Shown piece by piece: positions 10,265 to 21,100 of a stretch of 64,000 nt of DNA (positions are counted from its first letter, which is position 1; each line of letters begins with the position of its first letter). The notes under the pieces were generated by a model, which was not told the DNA's origin, did no database searches, and saw nothing but the letters and a program-made list of their open reading frames with translations. Origin of the DNA: Laburnicola sp. R22_1 (taxonomy: Eukaryota; Ascomycota; Dothideomycetes; Pleosporales; Didymosphaeriaceae); contig JACONQ010000004.1 in assembly GCA_014281115.1 (NCBI GenBank), forward strand, positions 744,001-808,000, written 5' to 3'. The translations under genes and the position numbers were made by a program.

Positions 10265-11497
10265 ATGATCAAACCTAAAGAAAGGTTCATGTCCGAGGGG
10301 CAGTGTTATTTCGGCGAGAGCGAAAACCCTAAGACCATAACTCATTGCAACGTCTGGGACTGGGACCAACTACGCATGATCAAGGTTAAAGGCACCGCCA
10401 AGCTCTTTCCGCCCGGCGAGGACGTCGAGGTTCCATTGTTGGCAAGATTCGCTGACTTCCTATCGCCCGAGGTTCGCGCGGTTACAGTCGACGATAAAGG
10501 GCTCATTTCCGAAGTTTCCAGAGATCCATTGGAGGATGATACTATCTTCATTGGATATCTTCCGTTCTCGACCATTGAACCACTCCAAGATTGCCGTACC
10601 ATCAAATACTCCAAATTGCAAGAGCTCGATCGACTTGGACCAGGTGTTGACCTATCATCTTACTACGACGAATCTGGAATCCCTCAAAAGGTTGCCTTCA
10701 AATTCAACCCTATTGGAAAGCCTCGGAGATTGCAGATGTCATGGGATGAACTTAACGTTCTCGCAAGTCTGCCGCCACATCCAAATATAGTACCATTCGA
10801 TCGCGTAGTCCTCGAGGATATAGAGTCTCGGGTAATTGGATTTACAACCCCGTATATCCCCGGCGGAACTCTTGATCAAAAGCTGCATTTTCGTTTCGAG
10901 TGGCTACAGGAACTCACGCAACTCGTTGATTTCCTGAATCTCAATCTAGGAATCATGCATCAAGACATTGCGCCTCGAAATCTCCTCGTCGATCCAAAGA
11001 CCCAAAAGCTTCTCCTCGTCGATTTTGACTGGGTTGCACATGGGAAAAGGAATTTGCTGGACGGGCGAGACGACGTTACTGGCGTCGTATTCACATTATA
11101 CGAGATCATCACGGGTGACGCACACTTCACGAGCGTTCCTCACTGGGATCGAAGCATGGAAATGGTGCAGAATATATCAGAGTGGACGTGTGATCGCGAA
11201 TTGGACTCTGATGTATCCACGTTTCGCAATTTTTTGAACAAATGGGTAGCGACGCGAAGATCCGACGATGACTTGAGACGATATCTCAACGCACCCAACA
11301 GGCTCACTTGGCCAGACCTACCAACGTCGCCAGACTTTAGTGTGCCTTTTGATGCTGGCACGACGACTTTGGACGGGGAGACAGTATGGGCTACGGGTTG
11401 GCGGTCGACATACAGTGCAATGATGCATGGACAGTATGTCTTTCGTTGGCAAAGGCCGCCACAGAGCAGGTTGAAGCGGGAAAGAGATGGCATGTGA
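10265..11497 (+). CDS. Protein-kinase-like protein, fungal-specific divergent type
   Basis: A single-exon, 410-residue protein. The C-terminal two thirds have a kinase fold: putative ATP-binding Lys146 (VAFKFNP), helix-C Glu162 (WDELNVLASL), the PPHPNIVPF segment, the catalytic loop HQDIAPRNLL (His232-Asp234-Asn239) and a metal-binding motif DFD (Asp253-Phe254-Asp255) where most kinases have DFG. Asp234 and Asn239 are kept, so catalysis is possible. No glycine-rich loop is visible before Lys146 (SSYYDESGIPQ). An APE motif is not evident. The N-terminal 125 residues are not recognised. Families with HQDIAPRN loops are greatly expanded in filamentous fungi and their substrates are mostly unknown. 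It stands alone, divergent from ubc7. Confidence 0.75.
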   Translation: MIKPKERFMSEGQCYFGESENPKTITHCNVWDWDQLRMIKVKGTAKLFPPGEDVEVPLLARFADFLSPEVRAVTVDDKGLISEVSRDPLEDDTIFIGYLPFSTIEPLQDCRTIKYSKLQELDRLGPGVDLSSYYDESGIPQKVAFKFNPIGKPRRLQMSWDELNVLASLPPHPNIVPFDRVVLEDIESRVIGFTTPYIPGGTLDQKLHFRFEWLQELTQLVDFLNLNLGIMHQDIAPRNLLVDPKTQKLLLVDFDWVAHGKRNLLDGRDDVTGVVFTLYEIITGDAHFTSVPHWDRSMEMVQNISEWTCDRELDSDVSTFRNFLNKWVATRRSDDDLRRYLNAPNRLTWPDLPTSPDFSVPFDAGTTTLDGETVWATGWRSTYSAMMHGQYVFRWQRPPQSRLKRERDGM

Positions 11498-11787
11498 CAA
11501 TAAATCAGCCAAGGGGAAAGATACTGTGAAAGAAATTGCAGCTCGAGATACCTGAGGCATCCATGCATTTAGCAGCTAAATGTCTTCCTAGCCGGATGCG
11601 GCGATCGATGTGTGAGTAAGCGATCTGCACAAGGAAACCGCGTCTGAGCAGCGGAAAGAGCCGCCAAGCATACCCACGAGCTCCACACGACTTTCACAGA
11701 GGGATGACGGGCGGTGTAGCTCTTCTTCGCACTATGTCAATTCCATAATCTCAAGCCTGCGCGCAAAAATCAACCACGAAACATCTC
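11498..11787. promoter_or_regulatory. Promoter region of the telomere-binding protein gene
   Basis: 290 bp between two genes on the plus strand. No distinct motif identified. Confidence 0.3.
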
Positions 11788-14700
11788 ATGGAACGCGTCT
11801 CCATCGCCGAGCTCAAGCCCGAGCTGCCCGCTCTCGAATCCAAGCAGATCCGCGCTGTCGTGACACTCATATGGCCGTATTCCTCCTCAGCGCGCCAGTT
11901 CGCGCTCCTGCTCGGGGATCCCGATTTCCGCCTGCGACGAAGAAAGGGCCAGGTCAGAGTGCGGTTCAGGGGTTCCAGTGCACGAGCGATTGCAAGCACG
12001 GGTGTTGGCATTGGAGATGAGGTTGTCTTGAGCTTGCGCGGCGTGAAGTTCGTCACGGACAGCTCTGTGAACACGCCGGGGAAGAGCATCGACTGGGAGC
12101 TCGAGTACGGCCAAACGCTCTGTTCGCAGATAATACGGAACGGGGAAGCATTCGCTAGTCTTGACCTCACCGACGCTCCACCCACGCCTGCACCAGGCTC
12201 GCCCGTTCGAGCAGCCCCCCGCGGCCCAGTCCATTCACATGAGTGGTCTTCGCCAGCTTTCCTCAAGCGCATTCGACTTTCGGACGGGCCTATCTTTGAA
12301 GCGGGCCATGATCCGTTCGTGGACGACATTGAGGATGGACATGCTAAGAAGCGGCGGAGGAAGTCCTACAAGGACTGGAATAATTGGACATACTCGGTAC
12401 GGACACCGTCGCCGGAGAAAGAAGATGTGGACATGGAACAGGATGAAGAACTTCAAGGCTCACCGATCCGCCCCACGCGTCTACCAGCGACACCCGTATC
12501 GCCTCCCAAGCTACAATTAGTGTCGGTAGCCAACTCGCCTCTCGAGCACGATACCGAGAGTGTAGATACAGAGGATGCAGACGGTTACCGGAAAGACCCC
12601 GCAGGAGACGCGGTTGTGGACAACGCATCCAAAGAGGCCCTTCCTGAGTACAATGAGGTGGAAGAGATGGTTGAGCGAGACGAAGATCACTACGATTTGT
12701 ACGCCAAACCTGACGACAATCAGTCTACACATCTCCGTTACGCTGTCGATGCAGATGCCAATGTCGAGGGTGATACCGAGCCCAACACAGAGGAGGAAGA
12801 TGAAAGTGCAGAGGCTCGGGACATACAACGCACTGATGCTGTGACAAGCGGCGCGGACAAATTAGGCGAGGAAGCCTTGGAGACCACATCCATTGAAGTG
12901 GTCGAAGTGTCATCGGACGATTCATCTTCTGAGGCTGCAGCGGACGACACAATAATCTCCACGGCAGCAAATAGTGCTGTAGGGATCGAGGTCGAGGAAG
13001 CAGACGACACATATATTTCCACGGAGGAGAACAGTGTCGCGGAAGTCGAAGCGGACGAGGCAGACACGATCATCTCCATGGAAGATAATAGTGCTGTAGA
13101 AATTGGCGTTGACGAAGAGGCTGACCATGAATTAGCAAAGGCAGTACAGAACCAGCGGATGCGAGAACGATCGGGCACTCACGATGACCCAATCGTACTG
13201 GATGATGCTCCTCATATTGTCATGCCCCCTCCCACGTTGCCATTTCTTCAGACGGATCTCGATACCTCTGTACCTGGAATGTTAACACCAATTGGCAAAA
13301 AACCATCAAGTCCGAATCTGCGACCATTAGACTCGTCCACTCTACCGATGCCGTCACCATTCCCTGGTGAGCAAGAGGGAACCGTTTCATCTTATCTGGA
13401 CTACTCTAGCTCTTCACAACAACTCCATCAACAGTACTTTCCGGCGGAGGCAGAGCGAGATCATCCTGATATGGAGGCGGACTACGTTATAGAGTCTAGC
13501 TTCTACAGTTCAGTAAGCTCTTCCCATACGCCTGCTGTCGATCCCACCCACGAGTCTGCATTCACGGACGTCCGCTTCACCTTTGGCATGGATGGCTCCA
13601 CCTTCTCGCGCCCAAAAACACCGTCAGACAAAGAAACCCCTCAAGGTGCCGCTCCTATCCCTGGTGAGCCTGCGCATGCCATTGAAAATGCAGGTCCTGT
13701 GAAAAGTCGGCAGAGCTCACCAGGGCGTATCGGGCAAGCAACGGCCCATTATATAGACCACTCGGAAGGACTGGATGATGCCGCTTTGTTCCTACTAAGC
13801 TCCCCTCCAGATTCGAAGACATCTCAACAACAAACGACGGCTCAAGCGGTTGCTCTTTCCTCAAGCTCGGAAGCTGGGGAAGCTATGCATGAACAGTTGA
13901 ACGTCGGGGCTGATGATCAAGGTTCTGATAATGACATTCGCAGAAGTCAAGACGACCGCGTTGAAGGTATACAGAATGAGGTCTCTGACCCAGCGCAGGA
14001 ACTTGTCGCGGGAGCGGAACAAGAAGGTTTCACTGAACCGACACTGGAGGACGACTACACTGGAGACGACCACTACAACAGTAAAGACGACATTGCTGAG
14101 GACCACCGCACTGGGGATCACCACGTTTCGGACGACCACATCACAGACGACCACATTGCAGATGACCACATTGCAGACGACCACGTTGAAGACTACCACG
14201 TTGAAGACGACCGCCTTAGAGACGACCACGTTGGAGATAGCAACACTAGAGACGACCACGTTGGAGATAGCAACACTAGAGACGACCTCACGGAGGACGA
14301 CGAAAGCTTCCGCGCCTCGAAAGATAATTTAACCCCCGTTCCAGCCACTCAGGCGTCCACAACTATCACGGAAGTCATTGATCTCGGTTCGCCCTCAGAA
14401 GAAAGCTATGCAGATGAGGAAATGGAGGACGTCAATCGAATGGATGAAGAGGACAAGCATATTGATGAGCTGTCGCACAGGAACGAAAGATCTTTCGCTC
14501 AACGCAATGTTGAGGAGCGGCCTGAAGATACTATCGACGTGGCAGCGGATCCCATGAAAGATGGAATATCTTCAGCCAATCTTCAACAAAGAGACTTTAC
14601 TAGTCCAAGCTTCGACCAGGTGGAGCAGATCGACCTCGAAATCAGCGACCACGCGATGGTTGAGAGTGGGATGTACATGGATTTAGGCACTCCGAATGAT

Positions 14701-16845
14701 GCCGTGCCTGGTCCTAGTCCTATCGAGCAGAACATCAAGATCGAATCGATTGAAGAACCCTTCCTGAGTTTCACAAGAGAAAGCGATGCCACATACCAAC
14801 AAGACGACGAAGATTCAGCTCCCGAGTCTACCCCCGAGCTACTCATTGCTGTGCCAGAGGAAGGTCACAAGATGGGCGAGATGCACTTAGTGTCGGTGCC
14901 AGCTACGGGCCCGGCTAGGAACACTCGCTCAAAAACGAAGACATCCTTGTCCCCTGAGAAGGAGGCTATTTCACCCTCTTGGACGGCTCGCTCTCAGAAA
15001 AAGAGCTCGCTTGCACCACTTTCGCCTTCCGTTCCACCGCCTAGATCCACCATCTCGTCCTCCCAGGACATTATACCCTCCTCATCATACATGCCCAGAT
15101 CTCAGTCCCAGTTCCTTTCTCCAACAAAGATCACTGCCACGTCAGTAACAAGAGTGAGTCCTCGAAAACGGTCTGCAAGGACAACTGCCAGCCTGGAACC
15201 CTCTCAACAATCGTCAGTTGCAGACGGAGAAGCGTTCGACTCGGATGATTATGACTTTCCTCATACGAACTTCTATCCATCACAAGAGTTGGGTACTTTG
15301 CAGAGCAAGTTTGCAGGTGTGCCGTATATCAAGGACTCGGAAGAGGGCAGCGAGCACTCTGAACAATCTCTATCTACTGTCCAGTACTCGGACGATTGGA
15401 ACGACGGCATGGGAGCATACACAAATTTCAGCGACCCCCCAGATCACGAGAGGCAAGTGAGAGAACTAAGATCGACGCCAAGGAAGACGCATCCTGCAAG
15501 CCGTGGACCTTCACCTGTAACACCCACACGTAAAACTGGACCGTATGTCGTGATAAGCCACAAGAAGACGCCAACTCAACAACTATCTTCTGTCTCTGAA
15601 ACTCTGGTCAGCCCCGCCAAGCCACTTCGTTCCATGACTCCAATCGAAGTAGCTTCGAGTAGTCCTCGCAGATCAGAACGCACAAGAAAAGACATATCAG
15701 ATCTTCCTAGGGATGAGATAATGTCGGATAAGCGTACTATGAACAAATCCACGGGCGCTGGTGAAGTGCCATACCCTGTACTACCAGTGGCAGACGAAGA
15801 CGACCAAGGGCAGAGTTCATCCCCAGTATCTACTCGCCTTGATACTGTTACCGATCTAAACAAACAAACAGTTAGATCGCCGCGCACCGAGACAACGCAA
15901 GTGGTGTTTGGAAACCAGCAGTCGCTGATAAATAGCAACATACCCATTACTCCAGACGCCACGCAAAAAAGCTTCGCCTTGTCGCAGCCCAGCTTTTCCG
16001 CAGTACAGGAGCAAAGCCTTCCCATGAGTCCGCAGCTCACCCAATCCACCTCCGCAGCACTCCGCTCCTTCAAGTCCAATGAACCCGAAATAGGCTCACT
16101 GACCGCGGAGGCACTGGTCAAACCGTCTTCTATCCGCAGATCTACGCCCCGCCGCAACGTAACAGCCACAGACGTAGCCTCACCCTCAGTCTCACCCAGC
16201 GTCCACTCTGAAGACGAAGACGACCTTGTGCCTACCAAAGCCGACCCTCCCTCTATCGGCCTCTCCACGCCCATAGCATACTACACACCCCTCAAAGACC
16301 TCCCCTATTTCCTCAACCGCTCTTCGACATTCCACTCCGCCGGCAGCCCCGACGTCCTCGCGCTCATCACAACAGCCAACACGCCCCCGACGCGCGCTAC
16401 CAAAGGACCCAAACACCACACCACGACGCTGCACATCACCGATCTATCTACCTACCCAGCACAGACTACCGTGCAAGTCTTCCGTGCCTATGCAACTGCT
16501 TTGCCTGTCGCGGCAGCGGGCGATGTCGTCCTACTTCGCGCCTTCAGTGTGAGGAGTTTGAATCGAAGTGCGTGTTTGGTGAGTGCGGATGAGAGCGCTT
16601 GGTGCGTGTGGCGGTACGGGAAACCGTTGTGGGGGAGGAAGAAGGGGGCGTTTGGGGAGGTTAAGGCGAGGGAGGAGGTCAAGGGGCCGGTTGTTGAGAG
16701 GGGGGAGGGCGAGTGGAGTGAGGTGGAGAGGCTCAGGGGATGGTATATTGGTACGGTGAAGGGGGAGTTGGAGAAGAAGGTGATTGGGACTCGGAGTCAG
16801 GATGGTGAGAGGGCGGAGATGGTGGAGGGTGAGGCGGCGGATTAG
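11788..16845 (+). CDS. Telomere single-strand DNA-binding protein (POT1/Cdc13-type OB fold), large repeat-rich form
   Basis: 1685 residues in one exon. The C-terminal domain (about residues 1495-1655) matches the telomeric ssDNA-binding OB fold: it opens TPIAYYTPLKDLPYF, continues TTTLHITDLS, VQVFRAYATALP, GDVVLLRAFSVRSLN and SAWCVWRYGK. A second OB-like region lies at the N-terminus (residues 18-120, AVVTLIWPYSSSARQFALLLGD, then GDEVVLSLRGVKFV). The middle, about 1350 residues, is acidic, Ser/Thr-rich and probably disordered. It carries three SUMO-interaction-like patches (VVEVSSDDS near 369, PIVLDD near 467, EVIDLGSPSEE near 861) and two internal repeat arrays (listed separately). The family caps telomeres or recruits telomerase/CST; whether this is the Cdc13 equivalent or a separate Pezizomycotina protein cannot be told here. 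The start is the first ATG of the frame. Confidence 0.8.
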   Translation: MERVSIAELKPELPALESKQIRAVVTLIWPYSSSARQFALLLGDPDFRLRRRKGQVRVRFRGSSARAIASTGVGIGDEVVLSLRGVKFVTDSSVNTPGKSIDWELEYGQTLCSQIIRNGEAFASLDLTDAPPTPAPGSPVRAAPRGPVHSHEWSSPAFLKRIRLSDGPIFEAGHDPFVDDIEDGHAKKRRRKSYKDWNNWTYSVRTPSPEKEDVDMEQDEELQGSPIRPTRLPATPVSPPKLQLVSVANSPLEHDTESVDTEDADGYRKDPAGDAVVDNASKEALPEYNEVEEMVERDEDHYDLYAKPDDNQSTHLRYAVDADANVEGDTEPNTEEEDESAEARDIQRTDAVTSGADKLGEEALETTSIEVVEVSSDDSSSEAAADDTIISTAANSAVGIEVEEADDTYISTEENSVAEVEADEADTIISMEDNSAVEIGVDEEADHELAKAVQNQRMRERSGTHDDPIVLDDAPHIVMPPPTLPFLQTDLDTSVPGMLTPIGKKPSSPNLRPLDSSTLPMPSPFPGEQEGTVSSYLDYSSSSQQLHQQYFPAEAERDHPDMEADYVIESSFYSSVSSSHTPAVDPTHESAFTDVRFTFGMDGSTFSRPKTPSDKETPQGAAPIPGEPAHAIENAGPVKSRQSSPGRIGQATAHYIDHSEGLDDAALFLLSSPPDSKTSQQQTTAQAVALSSSSEAGEAMHEQLNVGADDQGSDNDIRRSQDDRVEGIQNEVSDPAQELVAGAEQEGFTEPTLEDDYTGDDHYNSKDDIAEDHRTGDHHVSDDHITDDHIADDHIADDHVEDYHVEDDRLRDDHVGDSNTRDDHVGDSNTRDDLTEDDESFRASKDNLTPVPATQASTTITEVIDLGSPSEESYADEEMEDVNRMDEEDKHIDELSHRNERSFAQRNVEERPEDTIDVAADPMKDGISSANLQQRDFTSPSFDQVEQIDLEISDHAMVESGMYMDLGTPNDAVPGPSPIEQNIKIESIEEPFLSFTRESDATYQQDDEDSAPESTPELLIAVPEEGHKMGEMHLVSVPATGPARNTRSKTKTSLSPEKEAISPSWTARSQKKSSLAPLSPSVPPPRSTISSSQDIIPSSSYMPRSQSQFLSPTKITATSVTRVSPRKRSARTTASLEPSQQSSVADGEAFDSDDYDFPHTNFYPSQELGTLQSKFAGVPYIKDSEEGSEHSEQSLSTVQYSDDWNDGMGAYTNFSDPPDHERQVRELRSTPRKTHPASRGPSPVTPTRKTGPYVVISHKKTPTQQLSSVSETLVSPAKPLRSMTPIEVASSSPRRSERTRKDISDLPRDEIMSDKRTMNKSTGAGEVPYPVLPVADEDDQGQSSSPVSTRLDTVTDLNKQTVRSPRTETTQVVFGNQQSLINSNIPITPDATQKSFALSQPSFSAVQEQSLPMSPQLTQSTSAALRSFKSNEPEIGSLTAEALVKPSSIRRSTPRRNVTATDVASPSVSPSVHSEDEDDLVPTKADPPSIGLSTPIAYYTPLKDLPYFLNRSSTFHSAGSPDVLALITTANTPPTRATKGPKHHTTTLHITDLSTYPAQTTVQVFRAYATALPVAAAGDVVLLRAFSVRSLNRSACLVSADESAWCVWRYGKPLWGRKKGAFGEVKAREEVKGPVVERGEGEWSEVERLRGWYIGTVKGELEKKVIGTRSQDGERAEMVEGEAAD
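12942..13131 (+). repeat. Three-copy acidic internal repeat in the telomere protein gene
   Basis: Three diverged units of about 21-23 codons encode DDTIISTAANSAVGIEVEEA, DDTYISTEENSVAEVEADEA and DTIISMEDNSAVEIGVDEEA. The shared pattern is Asp-Thr-x-Ile-Ser followed by Asn-Ser and a run of acidic residues. Confidence 0.75.
14047..14296 (+). repeat. Asp-Asp-His tandem array in the telomere protein gene
   Basis: A run of mostly 5-codon units of the form DDHIA / DDHVE / DDHVS (residues about 754-836), ending in two exact 30-bp copies at 14221-14250 and 14251-14280 (DDHVGDSNTR twice). Perfect identity of the last pair indicates recent slippage or unequal exchange. Confidence 0.85.
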
Positions 16846-17115
16846 AGCTAAGAGAGGGTTGGGGTGACGGTGTGCATGGTGTGGTTCAATTCTCTTCAAT
16901 GCATAGGTTCTATGCTTCATATAGTTACGCATATCAAAAAGGTCAAGGTCCACAGGGGTGAAGGCAAATGGTCTAGAAGTGTGATATCGTGATCAATTCT
17001 TCATTTCATTTCTCATTTTTTCATGTCTAACGAAGACGCTTTTCTAAGTCGTATTCGTTTATTCGTATAGAGACGGATAGCGCCACTTGCGAGACGGACT
17101 CGTGCTGCGAACCAC
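16846..17115. other. Convergent intergenic region
   Basis: Holds the 3' ends of the telomere protein gene and ndk1. Nothing else seen. Confidence 0.45.
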
Positions 17116-17775
17116 CTATTTCTCGTAGATCCAGTCGTGCTGGGCCTGCTTCCAGCTCACGACCTCGCCCTCCTTGAACCAGAGGGCAATCTCCTTCTTT
17201 GCGTTCTCGACGCTATCGCTGCCGTGGCAGACGTTGCGGCCGACATCCTATGACCATCAGTATCCGCGTTCATATATACCCATGTGTGTTTCTCGGCCTG
17301 CATAAACAGAGACAGACGTAGTGGGGGGAACGTACGATGGCAAAGTCACCACGGATGGTGCCGGGCTCCGAGGCAAGCGGGTTGGTAGCGCCGAGGATCT
17401 TGCGGCCGGTCTTTACGGCGTCGCGGCCCTCCCAGACCATGGCGCAGATGGGGCCCGACTCCATGTAGGCGATGAGGCCCTTGAAGAAGGGCTTGTCGGA
17501 CAGGTCGGCGTAGTGCTTCTCGAGGTGCTCTTTGCCGGGGGTCATGAGCTTGATGGCGGCGAGCTTGAAGCCGCGGTTCTCGAAGCGCGAGATGATGGGG
17601 CCGATGAGGCCGCGCTGGGGGGATTATTACTACACAGTACTGGCAGAGTGGGATTGAGGGGGAATTGACGCACCTGGACGCCGTCGGGCTTGATGGCAAT
17701 GAAGCTGTGCACATGTTAGCGGAGGGTGGTGGTGCAGCCCCGCTCTCGAGGGACGTACGTCTGCTCGTTGGACAT
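17116..17775 (-). CDS. ndk1: Nucleoside diphosphate kinase
   Basis: Four exons on the minus strand: 17775-17759, 17704-17674, 17614-17336 and 17247-17116. Introns of 54, 59 and 88 bp all have GT..AG ends, giving 152 residues, the normal family length. The protein opens [19 protein letters not shown], with Lys11 as the phosphate-contacting lysine, and has the active-site histidine His117 in [10 protein letters not shown]; it ends HDWIYEK. It transfers gamma-phosphate from ATP to nucleoside diphosphates through a phospho-His117 intermediate, usually as a hexamer. The frame stays open upstream of this ATG to 18027, including a second possible start that would add a short Arg/Lys-containing leader (see findings). 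The canonical start matches almost all family members. Confidence 0.96.
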
Positions 17776-18145
17776 GGCTGCGGCTGCTCGTTCTTTGGCG
17801 GCTTGGGCTTCAATGTTCTCGCGGATGCGTCCTCTGTACTTGGGGCCGAGTTTGTTGAAGAAGGGGGGGTCGGGGATGCCTGAGGCGAAGGGAGGAGAAG
17901 GAGAGGCCTGGGACATGGAAAATATTGGATGGTGGGGGTACACGCTGGCGCTGGCGCTGGCGTTGGCGGGGCTCTGTGCATAAGCGTGCATAACTTTGTG
18001 CATGGCCAGAGGGGTCGAGTTATGCAAACGGGGCCAGTGCGCGCTTAGTCAGGGCGGGCGAGCGTTACAACTGGCATTTGGAACACTTGTAGGATAGAAG
18101 AGAAGCTGCGCGTGAGTCTTTTGCTCGCAGCTTGAGCATTTCACT
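17776..18145. promoter_or_regulatory. Divergent promoter region between ndk1 and glucosidase II alpha
   Basis: A 370-bp shared upstream region. It includes a ctggcg/ttggcg hexamer-like microsatellite near 17944-17970. No further motif assigned. Confidence 0.35.
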
Positions 18146-21100
18146 ATGGCCCTGTACAGAGGAGAGTCGGCTCCCCGGTGGACGGCTGTGTTGCTGCTAG
18201 GGACGGCGCTGTGCGGCCTTTTTGTGCCTGCGGGTATGTCCAGCTCGAGCGAGCCCCCAAGCTGCATTGCGTGGGCTTTGATGATGGGTACGCTTTCTGA
18301 CAATGTATAGTCACCGTGAAGCATGAGAACTTCAAGACGTGCGATCAGTCGGGCTTTTGCAAGCGTAATCGCCAATTCGCAGACACGGCCGCCGCAACGA
18401 GCTCGTGGACCTCCCCATATGCTCTCGACCCCGCTACCATCACATTCAAGGACGGTCAACTATCTGCCACGGTGCTGAAGACGTTGAAGGAGGGCGAGGA
18501 AAAGGTCAAGCTTCCCCTCATCGTCACCTTCCTCGAATCTGGAGTCGCGCGCGTTACGCTGGACGAGGAGAAGAGGCAGAAGGGCGACATTACACTCAGG
18601 CACGACCGCAAAGTGCGGAAGGAGAGATACAATGAAGCTGGGAAGTGGGCGCTCGTCGGCGGTCTCAAGGCTGCTGACGGCGCAGCTCTGAGCGAGAAGG
18701 CGGAGCAAGGATACACAAAGGTCTTCTACGGCGAGGGCAGCAAGCACCAGGCTATCATCCGGCACCAGCCCTTTGGCATTGAGTTCCAGAGGGATGGAGA
18801 GACGCAGGTCAAGTTCAATGACCGTGGCTTGCTGAACCTGGAGCACTGGCGGCCGAAGGTGGAGAAACCCGCGGAAGAGAAGAAAGAGGGCGAAGAGGAA
18901 AAGAAGGAGGAGGAGGAGAAGAAGACAGAGGAGAGTGGAGAGGATGAGAGCACGTGGTGGGAGGAGAGCTTTGGTGGCCATACCGATTCGAAGCCCAGGG
19001 GCCCGGAGGCTGTTGCCTTGGATATCTCGTTCCCCGGCTATGAACATGTCTTTGGTATCCCAGAGCATGCTACCGGGCTCTCGTTGAAGACTACGAGGTA
19101 TGCAATTCTACGTTTGTTGAGTGGAGCCATGCTGATAAAAGAAATAGGGGCGGAGATGGCAACTACAACGAGCCATACCGGTTGTACAACGCCGACGTCT
19201 TCGAGTACGAAATGGACAGTCCTATGACTCTCTACGGTGCCATTCCCTTCATGCAGGCGCATCGCAAGGGCTCGACCGTCGGCGTCTTCTGGCTGAACGC
19301 TGCGGAGACGTGGATCGATGTGGTCAAATCCAAGTCCACTGCGAATCCTCTCGCGCTGGGTGTCAAGGGCCATACTGACACTCAAACTCACTGGATCTCC
19401 GAGAGCGGTCTTATGGACGTCTTCGTCTTCCTTGGACCGACTCCTCGGGATCTCGCACGTCAGTACGGCGAGTTGACCGGCTACACCGCTATGCCCCAGT
19501 CGTTCGCCATCGCCTACCACCAGTGCCGATGGAACTATGTCTCCGACGAGGACGTCAAGGATGTCGATCGCAAGTTTGACAAGTACAAGATACCATACGA
19601 TGTCATCTGGCTCGACATCGAGTATACGCATGAGAAGAAGTACTTTACTTGGGACCCGCTGACTTTCGTCGACCCCGACAAGATGCACAAGCAGCTTGCA
19701 CAGAGCGAGAGAAAGCTTGTGGCCATTATCGATCCCCACATCAAGAACACCAATGACTATCCTGTCATTGACGAGATGAAGAAGAAGGACCTTGCTGTAA
19801 AGAACAAGGATGGCAACCAATATGAAGGTCACTGCTGGCCCGGTGGCTCTATGTGGGTCGATTGCTTCAACCCGGCTGCTATCTCCTGGTGGACAAGTCT
19901 ATTCAAGTATGACCGGTTCAAGGGCACTGCTCCTAACACGTTCATTTGGAACGACATGAACGAGCCGTCCGTGTTCAACGGACCCGAGACGACTATGCCC
20001 AAGGACAACATCCACTTTGGCGACTGGGAGCACCGCGACGTGCACAATATCAACGGCATGACCTTCCACAACGCCACCTACCAAGCCATCTCCGAGCGCA
20101 AGAAAGGTGAACTTCGCCGTCCCTTCGTGCTTACCCGCGCCTTCTACTCTGGTAGCCAGCGTTCAGCCGCCATGTGGACTGGTGACAATCTCGCTGAATG
20201 GACTCACCTCGAAGCTTCTATCCCAATGGTCCTCAATCAGGGTATCTCTGGCTTCCCCTTCGCAGGCGCCGACGTTGGCGGTTTCTTTGGTAACCCTAGC
20301 AAAGAACTCCTAACCCGCTGGTACCAAGCCGGCATCTACTACCCTTTCTTCCGCGGCCACGCGCACATCGACAGTCGCCGCCGTGAGCCTTATCTTGCCG
20401 GCTCACCATACACCGAAATCATCACACAGGCGCTGCGTCTGCGCTACCAATTGCTCCCCACATGGTACACAGCTTTCCATGAGGCACATACCACAGGCGC
20501 ACCCATCATCCGCCCCAATTTCTACGTTCACCCTGAAGATGAGAAGGGCTTCGCAGTCGACGATCAGCTCTACATCGGCTCTACAGGTCTCCTCGCTAAG
20601 CCCGTCACTAAAGAAGGCGCAGAAAGCGTCGACGTGTACATCGCGGATGACCAGCCTTACTACGATTACTTCGACTACACGACGTACCAGGGCGCAGGAC
20701 ACCATACCGTCCCCGCCCCGCTCGAGAAGATCCCGCTCCTCATGCAAGGCGGACACATCATCCCGCGGCGCGACCGCCTAAGGAGATCGTCGGGCCTCAT
20801 GAAATTCGACCCTTTTACGCTAGTCGTCGTTCTCGACAAAGACAACTCCGCGCAGGGCTCACTGTACCTCGATGACGGAGAGACGTTTGACTACGAAGCC
20901 GGCGCGTATATTCACCGGCGCTTGGCATTCGATGGGAAGCGCAATATCTTGACTTCGACCAACCTTGCGCCCTCTGGCGCCACGCGCACGACTAAGTTGG
21001 AGGCCTATCTGAAGAGCATGAATAAAGTGAGAGTCGAGAAGGTCATTATTGTTGGGGCGCCTAAGGCGTGGAAGGATAAGACGGAGGTGGTTGTTATGGA

